This document shows, piece by piece, positions 53,049-64,000 of a stretch of DNA of 64,000 nt; position 1 is the stretch's first letter, and every line of letters begins with the position of its first letter. The stretch comes from Galeopsis tetrahit (Eukaryota; Streptophyta; Magnoliopsida; Lamiales; Lamiaceae). Below the pieces are notes generated by a model. That model made no database searches. It worked only from the letters and a program-made list of their open reading frames with translations, and was not told the origin of the DNA. The DNA is taken from positions 64,175,350-64,239,349 of the forward strand of contig OY776132.1 in NCBI GenBank assembly GCA_963675135.1. The letters run 5' to 3'. The position numbers and the translations under genes were made by a program.

Positions 53049-53319
53049 CTCCCTCCGTCCCACAACTGTTTGCACACTTACCTTATTTGTCCGTTCCACA
53101 ATTGTTTGCACACACATAAAATGAAACTATCTTATAAACTTCACCCTCAAAATATTCACATATTTACACAAAATGTCATTACTTTTACTCTCTTTCCAAT
53201 CACCTTTTTACTTTATCCATATAACTTTATAAAATTACCCCTCAACACTCCACTCATTACACTTTTTTCTTAAAAAGTGTACCCATCTTGTGGTGCAAAC
53301 ACTTGTGGGACGGAGGGAG
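53049..53319. mobile_element. Stowaway MITE 3' of SEC61 beta
   Basis: CTCCCTCCGTCCCACAACTG and its inverse TGTGGGACGGAGGGAG, with TA on both sides (53047-53048 and 53320-53321). Classic Tc1/mariner-type MITE ends. Confidence 0.92.
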
Positions 53320-53426
53320 TATGTCTCTTTAAAAAGGGTCAAATTTGGCATGCTGATATGATATGGAAAACAGTTGTACGAAATATTTATCCATAATAAG
53401 TATTGAGTGTGGGCACATATTTTAAA

Positions 53427-54499
53427 GAGGAAAATGCGCTTTTGGTCCCACCATACACGGGCACTCATGATTTTGGTCCCAACACTTTTAATTTTAGCCC
53501 CGAAAGTGAAAAATTTGACACATTGGGTCCCAAAATCGGAAATTCTAACACATTTAGTCCCACGCACGTTAAATGTTGACAGAACGAGTCACGTGCGTGT
53601 CACGTGGTTATACGCACACACGACTTTATTGAGGACACCCACTGAGAATTTTTTTGAAAGCCAAATCTACCCCTTAGCTAAAATTAAATAAATTTTCCGT
53701 GATTAGTAACACCACCTCCCATTTCATTACAGAATCGCCTCCATCGTCACCACCATTTCTCTAGCCACATTCACGCCGGAAATATACTCGTAATTCTCAA
53801 GTCCATTTAATCCAAAATGATTTTTTTTTCCAAAGAACAAATATAAAAAACTCCCAAAACAAAATATATCATCCACATTAAGGGGCCAACTCCTGTTTCT
53901 TAATTTCTTAACTCCCAAACAAAGTATAAATGTATAAATGACCTGTTTCTTAATTTCTGGAGGAGGAGGAATTTCAGGGGTCAACTCCTCTTCAGGATCA
54001 TCATTATCAGTGAAAATCACCCAATCATCATCACCTGAACACGATGACGAGAGAGATTTGAATGCTACACCGACTGAAAAAAAACAACGAAAAAAATTTG
54101 AAAGGGGTAATACCTTTTCTATGAAGATCGACGGCGGAGGGCGGCGTGGCCAAACGCGGAGGAGCGGCGGCGAGGCTTGGAGGAGGCGGCGAACAGTCGG
54201 CGAACGAAGAGACGACGTAGAGTGGGGGAGGCGAGAAAGGAAGAAGATGAGTAAATTGGGGGTGTTAATGAATGAATTAGGGTTTTATGGTGGATAAGGG
54301 TATTTTTGTACTTTCATAGGGTGTGTACTCATTGAACGGGGGTGTCAAGTTTGACTAACGGTTGACTAAGGTCAACTAATGGTTGACTAACTTTGGGACC
54401 CAATGTGTCAATTTTTTCACTTTCGGGACCAAAATTCAAAGTATTGGGACCAAAATCATGAGTGCCCGTGTATGGTGGGACCAAAAGCGCATTTTACTC
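53427..54499. mobile_element. Non-autonomous MULE with GGTCCC-type ends and GC-rich cargo (possible Pack-MULE)
   Basis: TATTTTAAA at 53418-53426 and 54500-54508 is a perfect 9-bp duplication. Inverted ends start GAGGAAAATGCGCTTTTGG / GAGTAAAATGCGCTTTTGG and share GGTCCCACCATACACGGGC. The interior (53720-54300) includes exon-like pieces and a GC-rich Arg/Gly segment (GGGRRGQTRRSGGEAWRRRR at 54131-54190). The cargo is not recognised. End style resembles the MuDR-like MULE at 39677. Confidence 0.88.
53938..54297 (+). other. Open frame inside the possible Pack-MULE
   Basis: 119 codons, low complexity (GGGGISGVNSSSGSS; acidic, then Arg/Gly-rich). It could be captured exon DNA read in either strand. 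No family recognised and not clearly a gene. Confidence 0.25.
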
Positions 54500-54508
54500 T
54501 ATTTTAAA

Positions 54509-55167
54509 CAACAGTAGAAAGTAAAAATATTATAGGATATTGTCAATAAAGTGATTGTTTGTGAATAAAGTTGATAACAATTTGAGTAATTAAGTGATGG
54601 TTGAAGGGTGATGATAAAGTGAGGGGTGAAATAAAGTGTATGAGACTACATTTTGTGGACGGAGAATATAAGACAAATGAAACTACATTTCGTGGATGGA
54701 GGGAGTATGTAACTAAGACAATTTAAAAAATTTGTTGGTCATAAGCCTAAATTTGGGTTATCCAGAAAATTCGTAAATAAGTGGTTTACTACTATATGTC
54801 TAAAAATATTCTGGTAAATTCATCCAAAAAAAACTAAGTGTCCAAAATATTTTTGAATATGTAGTAATACACTTTTGACCTTTTAGTGATAACATTTTGG
54901 TCTTATAGTAACATAGTTTTAATCATGTAGTAGCAAATATTTTTTACTTCAAAAATATTCTAGTAATTTCAAAAAAAAAAAAAAAGTGTCCATAATATTT
55001 TTGGCCTTGTAGTGATAAAATTTTGGTCTTGTAGTAACATAGTTTTGGACAGATAGTAAAATAATATTTGGGAGCGAAAAAAATATTTTAATTAAGATTG
55101 ATCCGCGTTTGACCCACAAATTTTGACTTAAATTTATCTTAATTGGTTAATATTGCATTTATGCACT
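54509..55167. repeat. Degenerate half Stowaway and a direct duplication
   Basis: GGATGGAGGGAGTA at 54698-54711 is one Stowaway-type end with no partner. AGTGTCC..ATATTTTTG..TTTTGGTCTT.TAGTAACATAGTTTT occurs twice (about 54835-54915 and 54983-55045). No coding signal. Confidence 0.55.
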
Positions 55168-55175
55168 ATTGCACA

Positions 55176-55635
55176 TAGGGGCGTAAGTGAGTCGAGCCTA
55201 CTCGCGAGCTACTCGTGCTCGACTCGAAAAAAGATCGAAATCGACTCGAAGTTAATCGAGTCGAGTCGAGTTTCGAGCTACTCGAGTAGCTACCGAGTTC
55301 GAGTTCGAGCTCATAAATACTTGGCTCGAAAGGCTCGCGAGCCTAATCGAGCTTGAACAATATTTACTATTTTTCCATTAATATATAATTTATATTTATA
55401 TACGAGTAATCGAGTCGAGTCGAGCTCGAGTTTATTTTAGAAAAAAATATGTTTTAAAATCAATTTTCAAAATTATATAGGTAATCGAGTCGAGCCGAGC
55501 TCGAGTTTATCGAGTCGAGCTCGATCTTTAAAATTTTAGGCTCGACCGAATCGAGTCGAGTATCGAGCTTCGAGTATAACAATCGAGTCGAGTTTCGAGC
55601 TCAGCACTACTCGGCTCGACTCGTTTACACCCCTA
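55176..55635. mobile_element. hAT-like MITE rich in TCGAGTCGAG
   Basis: ATTGCACA duplicated at 55168-55175 and 55636-55643 (8 bp, as for hAT). Ends TAGGGGCGTAAGTGAGTCGA and TCGTTTACACCCCTA. The interior is made of CGAGCTCGAG/TCGAGTCGAG words able to fold heavily. Confidence 0.9.
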
Positions 55636-55708
55636 ATTGCACACAAGTTTTTGTGAATTATTATTAACTAATGCAAAACCCGCGGGAATTAAAGATAATT
55701 TAAAATTA

Positions 55709-56537
55709 TAGTTAAACCTCTATAAATTAATACTCTATAAATTAATAACCTCTCTAAAATAATAAAATCCTCCGGTTCCGACTTGGACCTATATAAAAAA
55801 TCATCAAATTCGATAAGATAATAAGATAATAATTTTTAGAAAAACCCCTTTATAAATATTAGGTCCCATTAAAACTCTAAATTAATAATTCATAAATATT
55901 ACAATTATAAATATTATAAATTCATAAATATTACAATTCATATTGAGATTTATATAGTATATGTTTCATTCATCATGCATGAATATATTTAATTGGCTAT
56001 AATAGTTGTTTAAGTTCAACGAATTAATGTACACTACAAGAAAATTGACTTTTAGCGACATAAACCATGTCATTATAACTTCTCTAGCTAAAAGTCTTTA
56101 GTGACGGTAATTGACTTTTAGTGAGAGGTCCTGTCATTAAGTCTCGAATTCCTATCACTAAAGACTTTTAGCTAGAGAAGCAATAATAAGAGGATGCTAT
56201 CACTAAAAGTCAGTTTTCTTGTAGTGGTAAACATGTATATTTAAGTAATTCCAATGAATTGATACATGCATCCATGAATATAATAGTTAATTGTATACAA
56301 TGAATTGATATTATACATGAATATATTTAATTAGTTACAAAGAATTGGTTGATGCATGAATATAATCAATGAAACATATATGAATTCATTTATTTTCAAT
56401 ACATATGTACTAAATTTGTTGAATTTAAAAAGTCTCTCTTTTAAATAATAAAATATTAATTTATCGATAATTTAATATCTCTCTAAATTAATAAAATTGT
56501 ATGGTCCTAAGGTTATTAATTTATAGAGGTTTGACTG
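55709..56537. mobile_element. Emigrant-like (pogo-type) MITE
   Basis: Inverted ends TAGTTAAACCTCTATAAATT and, from the right, CAGTCAAACCTCTATAAATT, with TA outside both. This matches the Emigrant/Lemi end type known from Arabidopsis. A CACTA MITE has inserted inside at 56032. Confidence 0.8.
56032..56226. mobile_element. CACTA MITE nested in the Emigrant-like element
   Basis: CACTACAAGAAAATTGACTT and, at the other end, GTCAGTTTTCTTGTAGTG, flanked by GTA on both sides (56029-56031 and 56227-56229). 195 bp, nearly all inverted-repeat sequence. Its ends differ from the large CACTA, so a different family. Confidence 0.92.
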
Positions 56538-56544
56538 TAGTAGA

Positions 56545-56768
56545 ATTGAAGAATAAGAGGGGAAAATAAATATGAGAAATTTTGATGGACGAAAAAGAAA
56601 ATAAGAAAGAGAAAAAAAAAAGAATGGACAAAAAAGAAAATAGGAAAGAGAAAAAAAAAAAGGATAAATAGATAATGCAGATGAGAGAGAAAAAAAAGAG
56701 AAAATAATGTGAAATTCTTACAAAATGAGAAAATGCAAACGAAAAGAATTTGGAGTGACACGTAGGAA
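56545..56768. repeat. Purine-rich dispersed repeat, copy 2
   Basis: Similar to 47035-47300 and continuing after the hAT MITE at 57405 (GGAATTCAGAATTAGTATA), so the MITE inserted into an existing repeat. The reverse-strand Phe-rich frames are artefacts of the purine run. Confidence 0.65.
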
Positions 56769-57404
56769 TAGGGTTGGCAACGGGACGGGTTTGGCTTGTC
56801 CCAGGACCCGCCCCGCCAAAATTTTTAAGACCCGTTACCCGCCCCGCCTCAAAACCCGCCCCGTCCCACCCCGCGAACCCGGCGGGTATACCCGCCCCGC
56901 CTTCACTTTTTTTTTTTTTTTTTTAATTTGTTATTTAAGAACAGTAAATTAAGGGATTGAAGGATTGAAAAAAACGTAAGAATAAATTAAGAATTGAAAA
57001 AAAGTAGAAAACTAACCTTAGCTAAAAAATTAAGAATTGAAAAAAAGTACAGTAGAAAACTAACCTTAACTAAAAGTGGAGAGGGGACTGTCGGCGACTC
57101 TCGGCGAGCGGAAAGAAAGCAGAGTACGGTGTGCTTTGGGAGAGAAAGAAAGCAGAGTGTGTTCTGTTGTTGCCAACCCGAGAAGACTTATGTTATTTTA
57201 ATAGAGAATATATTATATATTTTTTATTTATATATATATATACGGGTCGGGTATATGCAATCCCATTACCCGTCCCATACCCGGCGGGTATTGTTTGACC
57301 GGGTAAACACCCGACCCGGAACCCGTTTGATCGGGTATTTACCCGTCCCGTGCGGGTCGGTTTTATGCGGGTCCAGGTTTTTACCCATCCCATTGCCAAC
57401 CCTA
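56769..57404. mobile_element. hAT-like MITE with CGTAGGAA duplication
   Basis: CGTAGGAA at 56761-56768 and 57405-57412. Ends TAGGGTTGGCAACGGGACGG and CCATCCCATTGCCAACCCTA. The interior near both ends is rich in ACCCGCCCCG / CGGGTA words. A short A/T-rich core lies between. Confidence 0.92.
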
Positions 57405-57412
57405 CGTAGGAA

Positions 57413-57614
57413 TTCAGAATTAGTATATAAGGAAGATTAGTTTGAGGGTATTTTAGAAAAAGGGTAGTTAATTTACATTGTAAAGTGCAAAACATCATAT
57501 AATTTGAATAGACGAGAGTAAGTGATTGGCATATCATTTAATTATTTAGTTGAATTTTTACCCCATCAAAATAGAACCTAGTCAAAATTGTAACTTAATG
57601 AATAGGATGGAGTA
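57413..57614. other. Spacer before the Helitron, nothing recognised
   Basis: AT-rich host or old repeat DNA; the first 30 bases belong to the purine-rich repeat. Confidence 0.4.
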
Positions 57615-57816
57615 TCTTTATTATATATATTTGCAAACATTTTTTACAGCCACGTGTCACTAATTCATTGGTTTATTTCAATCTCTCTCTTCTCAAATCA
57701 CTCTATTTCAAAATCCCTGAATTCTCATTCATTCTATACTTTTCTTTTAATCTCATCCATTCATTTTAAAACTTAATCTTGACCCTACATTCTTAATCTT
57801 TTTTCTATATAAATCC

Positions 57817-58758
57817 CTCATCTCTTCTCAAAATCCCTAATTTCTCATTCATTCTCAAATTTACTTTTTTATGTCATCCATTGATTATAATCAATTTATT
57901 GAAGATTTTGTATCCCTAATTTCTCATTCATTCTCAATTTTACTTTTTATGTCATCCATTGATTATAATCAATTTATTGAAGATTTTGAAGATTGTGATA
58001 CTTTTTTATGTCATCCATTGATTATAATCAATTTATTGAAGATTTTGTATCCCTAATTTCTCATTCATTCTCAATTTTACTTTTTATGTCATCCATTGAT
58101 TATAATCAATTTATTGAAGATTTTGAAGATTGTGAAGAACTTTGAATATTTTGAAGATTGTGAAGAACTTTGAAGATTTGAAGATAGTGAAGAAATTTCT
58201 ACTTTTTATGTCATCCATTGATTATAATCAATTTATTGAAGATTGTGAAGAACTTTGAAGATTTGAAGATAGTCAAGAAATTTTGACCTCATCTCTTCTC
58301 AAAATCTCTAATTTCTCATTCATTCTCAATTTTACTTTTTTATGTCATCCATTGATTATAATCAATTTATTGAAGATTTTGTATCCCTAATTTCTCATTC
58401 ATTCTCAATTTTACTTTTTATGTCATCCATTGATTATAATCAATTTATTGAAGATTTTGAAGATTGTGATACTTTTTTATGTCATCCATTGATTATAATC
58501 AATTTATTGAAGATTTTGTATCCCTAATTTCTCATTCATTCTCAATTTTACTTTTTATGTCATCCATTGATTATAATCAATTTATTGAAGATTTTGAAGA
58601 TTGTGAAGAACTTTGAAGATTTTGAAGATTGTGAAGAACTTTGAAGATTTGAAGATAGTGAAGAAATTTTTACTTTTTATGTCATCCATTGATTATAATC
58701 AATTTATTGAAGATTGTGAAGAACTTTGAAGATTTGAAGATAGTCAAGAAATTTTGAA
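57817..58758 (+). repeat. 471-bp tandem duplication with 40-90-bp sub-repeats
   Basis: Unit 1 is 57817-58287 and unit 2 is 58288-58758, nearly identical. Each holds four copies of ATGTCATCCATTGATTATAA followed by TCAATTTATTGAAGA. Upstream is TCTATATAAATCCC (57804-57817), a TATA-like start. The ATG-led frame MSSIDYNQFIEDF repeats but never extends into a protein. A looser run of GAAGATTTTGAAGATTGTGA continues to about 59340. Confidence 0.9.
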
Positions 58759-59340
58759 GATCGAAGATTTTTAGAAATTTTGAAGATTTGAAGGAATTTT
58801 GAAGATTGAAATTTTTTGTAATTTTGTATATTTCTTCTTACATTGGAAGATTTTTGTAATTTATGATTGTCTCTCATGTTCTCAATCTCAATTTTACTTT
58901 TTATGTCATCCATTTATTATAATCAATTTATTAAATATTTTGTATTTTGATAATCAATTTATGAAGATTTTGTATTTTGATAATCAATTTATGAAAATTT
59001 TGAAGATTGTGAAGAACTTTGAAGATTTGAAGATAGTGAAGAAATTTTGAAGATTGAAGTTTTTTAGAAATTTTGAAGATTGAAGATTTTGAAGATTTGA
59101 AGGTTGTGACTTTGAAGATTGTGTAGAAATTTTGAAGATTGAAGATTTTTGTAATTTATGTATATTTCTTCTTACATTCGAAGATTTTTGTAATTTATGA
59201 TTGTCTCTCATGTTCTCAATAGAAATCCAATCATTCGTCTTTCTTGATTCGTCTTTCTTGATGTATCTTTGTGACTTTGAAGATTGTGAAGAACTTTGAA
59301 AATTTGAAGATTGTGAAAAAATTTTGAAGATTGAAGATTT

Positions 59341-61385
59341 TTAAAAATTCATCTTAATTGTTATAAATTTAATCTGTATATCTTTTTATTTTTATAAATT
59401 CAATCTAAACGTATTTAATCTTATATTTCTAAAATTACTGCAACAATAAGATTTGATTTTTCTTTTCTATTTAATCTATCTTAATAATATTTAAATAAAT
59501 TTAATTTTAATCTTATTCCTAAAATTATTCCAACAAATAATAATATTTTATAATTCCAACCAAATTTATCTTAATAATATTTAAATAAATCTATCTTAAT
59601 AATATCTAAATAAATTTAATTTTAATATTATTCCTAAAATTACTCCAATAATAAGATTTGATTTTTTATAAATCCAAAAATTTAATATGCACGATATTTT
59701 GACTTTAATTTTTATAAATCTAACTTAAATAAATTTAATCTATCTTAATAATATCTAAATAAATTTAATTTTAACCTTATTCCTAAAATTACTCCAACAA
59801 TAAGATTTGATTTTTTTTTTCCTATTTAATCTATCTTAATAAGATTTAATAATAAGATTTGATTTTTTTCCCCTAAAATTACTCTTATCTATCTTCATAT
59901 TTCCTAAAATTACTCTAATAATAAGATTTGATTTGTTTTCTCTAAAATTACTCTTATCTATCTTCCTAAATTACTTCTTAATAATATCTAAATAAATTTA
60001 ATTTTAATATTATTCCTAAAATTACTCCAACAATAAGATTTGATTTTTTATAAATCCAAAAATTTAATATACACAATATTTTGACTTTAATTTTTATAAA
60101 TCTAACTTAAATAAATTTAATCTATCTTAATAATATCTAAATAAATTTAATTTTAATCTTATTCCTAAAATTACTCTAACAATAAGATTTAATTTTTTTT
60201 TTCCTATTTAATCTATCTTAATAATATTTAATAATAAGATTTGATTTTTTCCCCTAAAATTACTCTTATCTATCTTCCTATCTTCATATTTCCTAAAATT
60301 AGTCTAATAATAAGATTTGATTTGTTTTCTCTAAAATTACTCTTATCTATCTTCCTAAATTACTTCAATAATAAGATTTAATTTTTTTTCCATAAAATTA
60401 CATATTTAATCTTATACAAATTTTTATAAATCTAACAAATTTAATATTTTCGTCTATTAGTATAAAAGATTATAAATCTATTTTTTTTTTTTTTTACAAT
60501 TATATACTTATTTTACTTCAATAAGATTTGATTTTTTTTGATAATCTTATATATATTTTAATTTACAAAATTAAAATTAAAATTTGAATATTGAAAATTG
60601 ATTTGTTAATAATATACTTTTAGAACATAGCATATATATATTGGAATTTTTATTAGAATTTTTTTAAATCCACGAATATGTTGGGATTTGTTATTAGATT
60701 TAAAAAAAAAAAAAACTTATTAGAATTTTTTTTAATTCTTCGTATATGCCGTCCTAAAATTACCTAAATACTAAACCAATTTAATATATGAAATTAAATT
60801 AACTATGTGCTAATAATTCCTAAGTTTATAACTGAATTACATTCCAGTACACCACAGATAATAATAATATAAAAAATATTACATGTTTATGCGATTTTAT
60901 TGTAGTAGTTTCGATCGGGCCCGAAAAGGTCTAAAATTCGAAAAAATAAAATAAAACTACTAAATATCTAATGAATCGAGAATATCAGCTAGATTTCATA
61001 TCCTAATGAGTTTGCAAACTATAAATAACTTTTTCTCAAAAACTTTTCAAATTTGAATTTGAAGTGAGGAGATGAAGATGGTTTAAAGAACTCCATATAA
61101 TATGAATATATTTTTATAAGAAAATGAGAGGAAATACTGTTTAAAAATTTAAACAACATTATCTATGTGCGACCCGAATAAACCCGACAGAATTAAATTT
61201 ATAATTATAATATATATACACGATTTTTTAACATGTCAACCCTAAAATTACATATTTAATAATAAGATTTGATTTTTTCCCCTAAAATTACTTTTATCTA
61301 TCTTCCTATCTTCATATTTACTAAAATTACTCTAATAATAAGATTTGATTTGTTTTCCCTAAAATTACTCTTATCTATCGTCCTA
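59341..61385. repeat. AT-rich diverged tandem repeats in the Helitron
   Basis: TCCTAAAATTACTCCAACAA / TAAGATTTGATTTTT blocks recur many times. Two long units start near 59640 and 60020 (about 380 bases apart), and related pieces reappear at 61255-61390. No coding signal. Confidence 0.7.
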
Positions 61386-61395
61386 AAATTACATT

Positions 61396-62692
61396 TGATG
61401 CATGGTCCGTGTGGTGTTGCGAATTGGAAAAGTCCCTGCATGATGAACAATAGTTCTCGGTTTCGTATTCCGATAAACATTTCTGAATCATCCACCTGCA
61501 ACATAATGCCCGGTACTCATTTGTCAGAACTTATAATAAAGTCAAAGCTGATAATATGGGACGAGGCACCGATGATTAATAGATTTTGTTTTGAGGCACT
61601 TGATAGAAGCCTAAGAGATATAGTTAGAGCTCCTGATGGATCTATGTCTAATTTGCCTTTTGGAGGGAAAACGGTGGTTCTTGGAGGAGACTTCAGACAA
61701 ATACTTCCTGTTATTTCAAAAGGTTCAAGAGAACGTATAGTCCATTCTGCTATCAATTCATCATATCTGTGGGAACATTGCAAGGTACTGAGGCTAACGT
61801 GGAACATGAGATTGCAAACTGGAAATTCTAACGGTATTGATACATCTGATGAGATAGCTGAATTCTCAGATTGGATTTTGAAAGTGGCGACGGGAATCTT
61901 GGAGATAGTGACGATGGTTTTGCGGACATTGATATTCCTGAAGAGAATCTGATTTTAGATGCACGAGATCCTATTGCTGCTATAGTTGACTGCATTTACC
62001 CATCCGTCTCTAACAACTATAATATTGATAAGTATTTTGAGGACAGAGCTATACTTGCTCCAACACATAAAGAAGTTGAAAACATTAACGAGACAGTGTT
62101 GGCAATGATACCTGGTGATACAAGGGAGTATTTGAGTTCAGACAGTGTGTGTCCATCGGAGTTTAAACCTGGTGGAATGGGACAGGTGTTTTCCATTGAC
62201 TTTCTCAACTCTATTAAGTGTTCTGGTCTACCAAATCATCGATTGGTTCTCAAGATAGGGATCCCTATAATGCTACTTAGGAACATTGATCTGAAGTCCG
62301 GTTTGTGCAATGGAACTAGACTAATTGTTACAAGACTTGGAAATCACATTATTGAAGCACAAGTTCTTTCTGGAAGAAATGTTGGTACTAAAGTTTTTAT
62401 ACCAAGAATGACATTGAGTGTTTCGGACGACATGGCTGCCGTAAAGTTTCGAAGAAGACAATTTCCTATTCTATTGTCTTTTGCAATGACGATAAATAAA
62501 AGCCAAGGCCAGTCCCTTTCCATGGTAGGTGTCTACCTTCCTAAACCTGTGTTCACCCATGGTCAGTTGTATGTTGCAGCTTCTAGAGTCAAAAGTAAGA
62601 GTGGATTGAAAATTCTTTGCCTAGATTCAAATGGAAAAATATGTAAACGTACCACGAATGTTGTCTACAAAGAAGTTTTTCGCAATTTGTAA
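61396..62692 (+). pseudogene. Helitron PIF1-like helicase, C-terminal part
   Basis: The similarity begins abruptly at MHGPCGVANWKSPCM, within the helicase; the Rep domain and Walker A are absent. Walker B/II is LIIWDEAPM (about 61546-61572), motif III is VVLGGDFRQILPVIS, and motif VI-like sequence is FAMTINKSQGQSLSMVGVYL then LYVAASRVKS. The frame shifts at about 61880-61890 (FSDWILKV then GDGNLGDSDD). It ends with TAA at 62690-62692. Known role: 5'-3' helicase of the Helitron rolling-circle protein. Inactive. Confidence 0.9.
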
Positions 62693-63130
62693 TTTATTAT
62701 AAAATTTACTTTTATAAATAAATTCATAATCCTCTTTTCTACTTTTTTATATGTGTGATGTAATTTATATAGACACATCATTTGTATTTTATTTTTCTAA
62801 TAAAATACAAAAAATTACAAATATATAGTCTTTTCTATTTATATATATATATATATATATAATATAATTTATATTGACATTACATTTAAATTTTAATATT
62901 TTACATAAAATAAAAAAATTTACAAATATAGAATCTTTTCTATTTTTATATATATGATGAATTTATATTGACATAACATTTAAATTTTTTTTATTTTTCA
63001 TAAAATAAAGAAAATTATAAATATATACATAATTTAATTTTTTTTATTAATAAATTTATAATATAAAATTAAATTAGGTTAAAAATTATTATAATTATAA
63101 TTAATAAAAATTAATAAAATATACTTATTT
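62693..63130. repeat. AT-rich 3' region of the Helitron, about 100-bp repeats
   Basis: Three diverged units of AATTTATATTGACATTACATT.. AAAATACAAAAAATTACAAATAT, plus a (TA)n run near 62840-62862. Confidence 0.65.
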
Positions 63131-63135
63131 CAATT

Positions 63136-63162
63136 CCGCGAAATTCGCGGGTCTTACACTAG
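63136..63162 (+). terminator. Helitron 3' hairpin and CTAG end
   Basis: CCGCGAAATTCGCGG can form a 7-bp stem around one base. GTCTTACACTAG follows after it, then T. This is the transposition terminator of the element, not a transcription terminator. Confidence 0.9.
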
Positions 63163-64000
63163 TTAATGTATATTTGTTTGTTTAAATTTTTCAAGAGATA
63201 TCAAATGATTTTTCAAGTTTATCTCTTTCTCAGTACTCTCTTTTATTATTCATTTTATATAAATAATTATTAATATTAAATAATGTCTTTTAATATATGT
63301 GAAAAATCGAAAGAGACAGTTAATTAAAGTAGAGCAGAGAGTAATAAATTCGAAATTTAAAATAAGTTAATTGTATTAGGTGGACTCAAAATATGTAACT
63401 ACCTCATCGAGAGATGTTAATACTTTCTTTATGTAACTTTTTTTTTTAAAAAAGAGGGGAACAAAGGATGACAGAATAATAAAAAACGCCTGACAACTAA
63501 TTATCTTATCCCTGCATTTATGTTTTCCAACTAACACTGTACTTGCTCCTACCCGATCTTGGGGCTCCGGAGAGATCCCGACATGATGTGCCACACGTGT
63601 GTGTAATATTGATTTTTGGTCCGTGGTATATATGAGACATCGCACACTACGTCTTGTCGTATAATTTTTTAAACTTGTTCCACATATACACCCTCCGGCC
63701 CCAATAAGATCCACTTTGACCATATTGCTCGTACTATTTCTAAGTTATCCTTATGGATTCTAATTTCGATGTATCCATCCTTGATATAGAATTACAATCC
63801 AAATTGGATGGCCTTGAGTTATGCCTCGAGAGTTGACCTGGGGTAGTGAATCTTGGTGCAACCTGTCGCCAAAATTTTAGCAGACCGTTATCTAAGCATA
63901 AATTTCACGACGTAAAATTCATATTGTTCGTCAAAGGTTGCATCCACTTGAATTGTGACTTTGTTCGATATGCTAGTAGAGCATGAATGGTGAGTTCATA
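63163..64000. other. Right flank, no gene recognised
   Basis: The flank includes an AT-rich part to about 63470 and a more balanced part after it. CACCCTCCGGCCCCAATAAG at 63690-63709 looks like one end of an old Stowaway. A 115-codon reverse frame (63376-63723) has no protein-like features. Confidence 0.45.

Larger units (their letters stand above)
57615..63162 (+). mobile_element. Helitron with TC..CTAG ends between A and T
   Basis: The 5' end is TCTTTATTATATATATTTGC preceded by A. The 3' end is a CCGCGAA/TTCGCGG hairpin followed by GGTCTTACACTAG, then T. Helitrons start TC, end CTRR after a short hairpin and insert between A and T, all met here. The 3' end is strong; the 5' end is chosen on TC after A plus the CCACGTGTCAC context, and another TC start inside (for example near 60456) is possible. 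Only the C-terminal part of the helicase remains. Confidence 0.8.

Noticed and set aside
57817..59340. CRISPR-like array
   Set aside because: Repeats are contiguous and degenerate, without unique spacers; this is plant nuclear DNA with tandem duplication.
63376..63723. 115-codon reverse frame
   Set aside because: No recognisable motif, irregular composition, no leader or splice signals.

Overview
The window is plant nuclear DNA: introns with GT..AG borders, a plant-type SEC61 beta gene, tRNA-Met-primed LTR retrotransposons, and CACTA, MULE, hAT, Stowaway, Emigrant and Helitron elements. A dicot is most likely; an asterid or Lamiales source is only a guess. Almost all 64 kb is transposon DNA. 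The only intact ordinary host gene is SEC61 beta (52496-52834). A damaged MAP70-like first exon (45445-45667, minus) is the other host trace.

Left and centre (1-39.6 kb). Two broken copies of a multi-exon Ulp1-like (C48) protease gene flank a FAR1/MULE-type transposase gene (4840-8039). This matches MULEs that carry Ulp1 (KI-MULE/CUMULE type). Arrays of a GAAAAGTG-type motif fill their introns and spacers. The second Ulp1 copy is split inside its catalytic exon by a 26.3-kb CACTA element (11497-37802, target duplication TAT). That CACTA carries a decayed TNP2 transposase, a TNPA/Ptta-like gene, and a small GRF zinc-finger gene on the opposite strand. The GRF gene is itself split by a 15.3-kb Sirevirus-like Copia element (18340-33632, target duplication TCTTG). 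Its LTRs differ at about eight sites, so it is the youngest of the three layers. The Copia has gag, a pol with nonsense codons, and an uninterrupted 1577-codon third ORF with its own leader.

Right-centre (39.6-50.4 kb). A second, different MULE (39677-45366, 9-bp duplication GTAAATGAG) carries a MuDR-like transposase with three breaks and, on the other strand, an intact gene for the same GRF / coiled-coil / C-terminal membrane-segment protein found in the CACTA. Next come the MAP70-like exon, two tRNA-related SINEs, a gag-only LTR element (47378-49982) and an hAT transposase relic.

Right (50.4-64 kb). A series of non-autonomous elements, most with readable target duplications, surrounds SEC61 beta: a MULE MITE, three hAT MITEs, Stowaways, a possible Pack-MULE, and an Emigrant-like MITE with a CACTA MITE inside it. 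The last unit is a Helitron with recognisable ends (57615-63162) that keeps only the C-terminal part of its helicase and contains long tandem duplications.

The most promising undescribed item is the GRF-zinc-finger, tail-anchor-like protein carried by two unrelated DNA-transposon superfamilies. The 1577-codon third ORF of the Copia element comes next.
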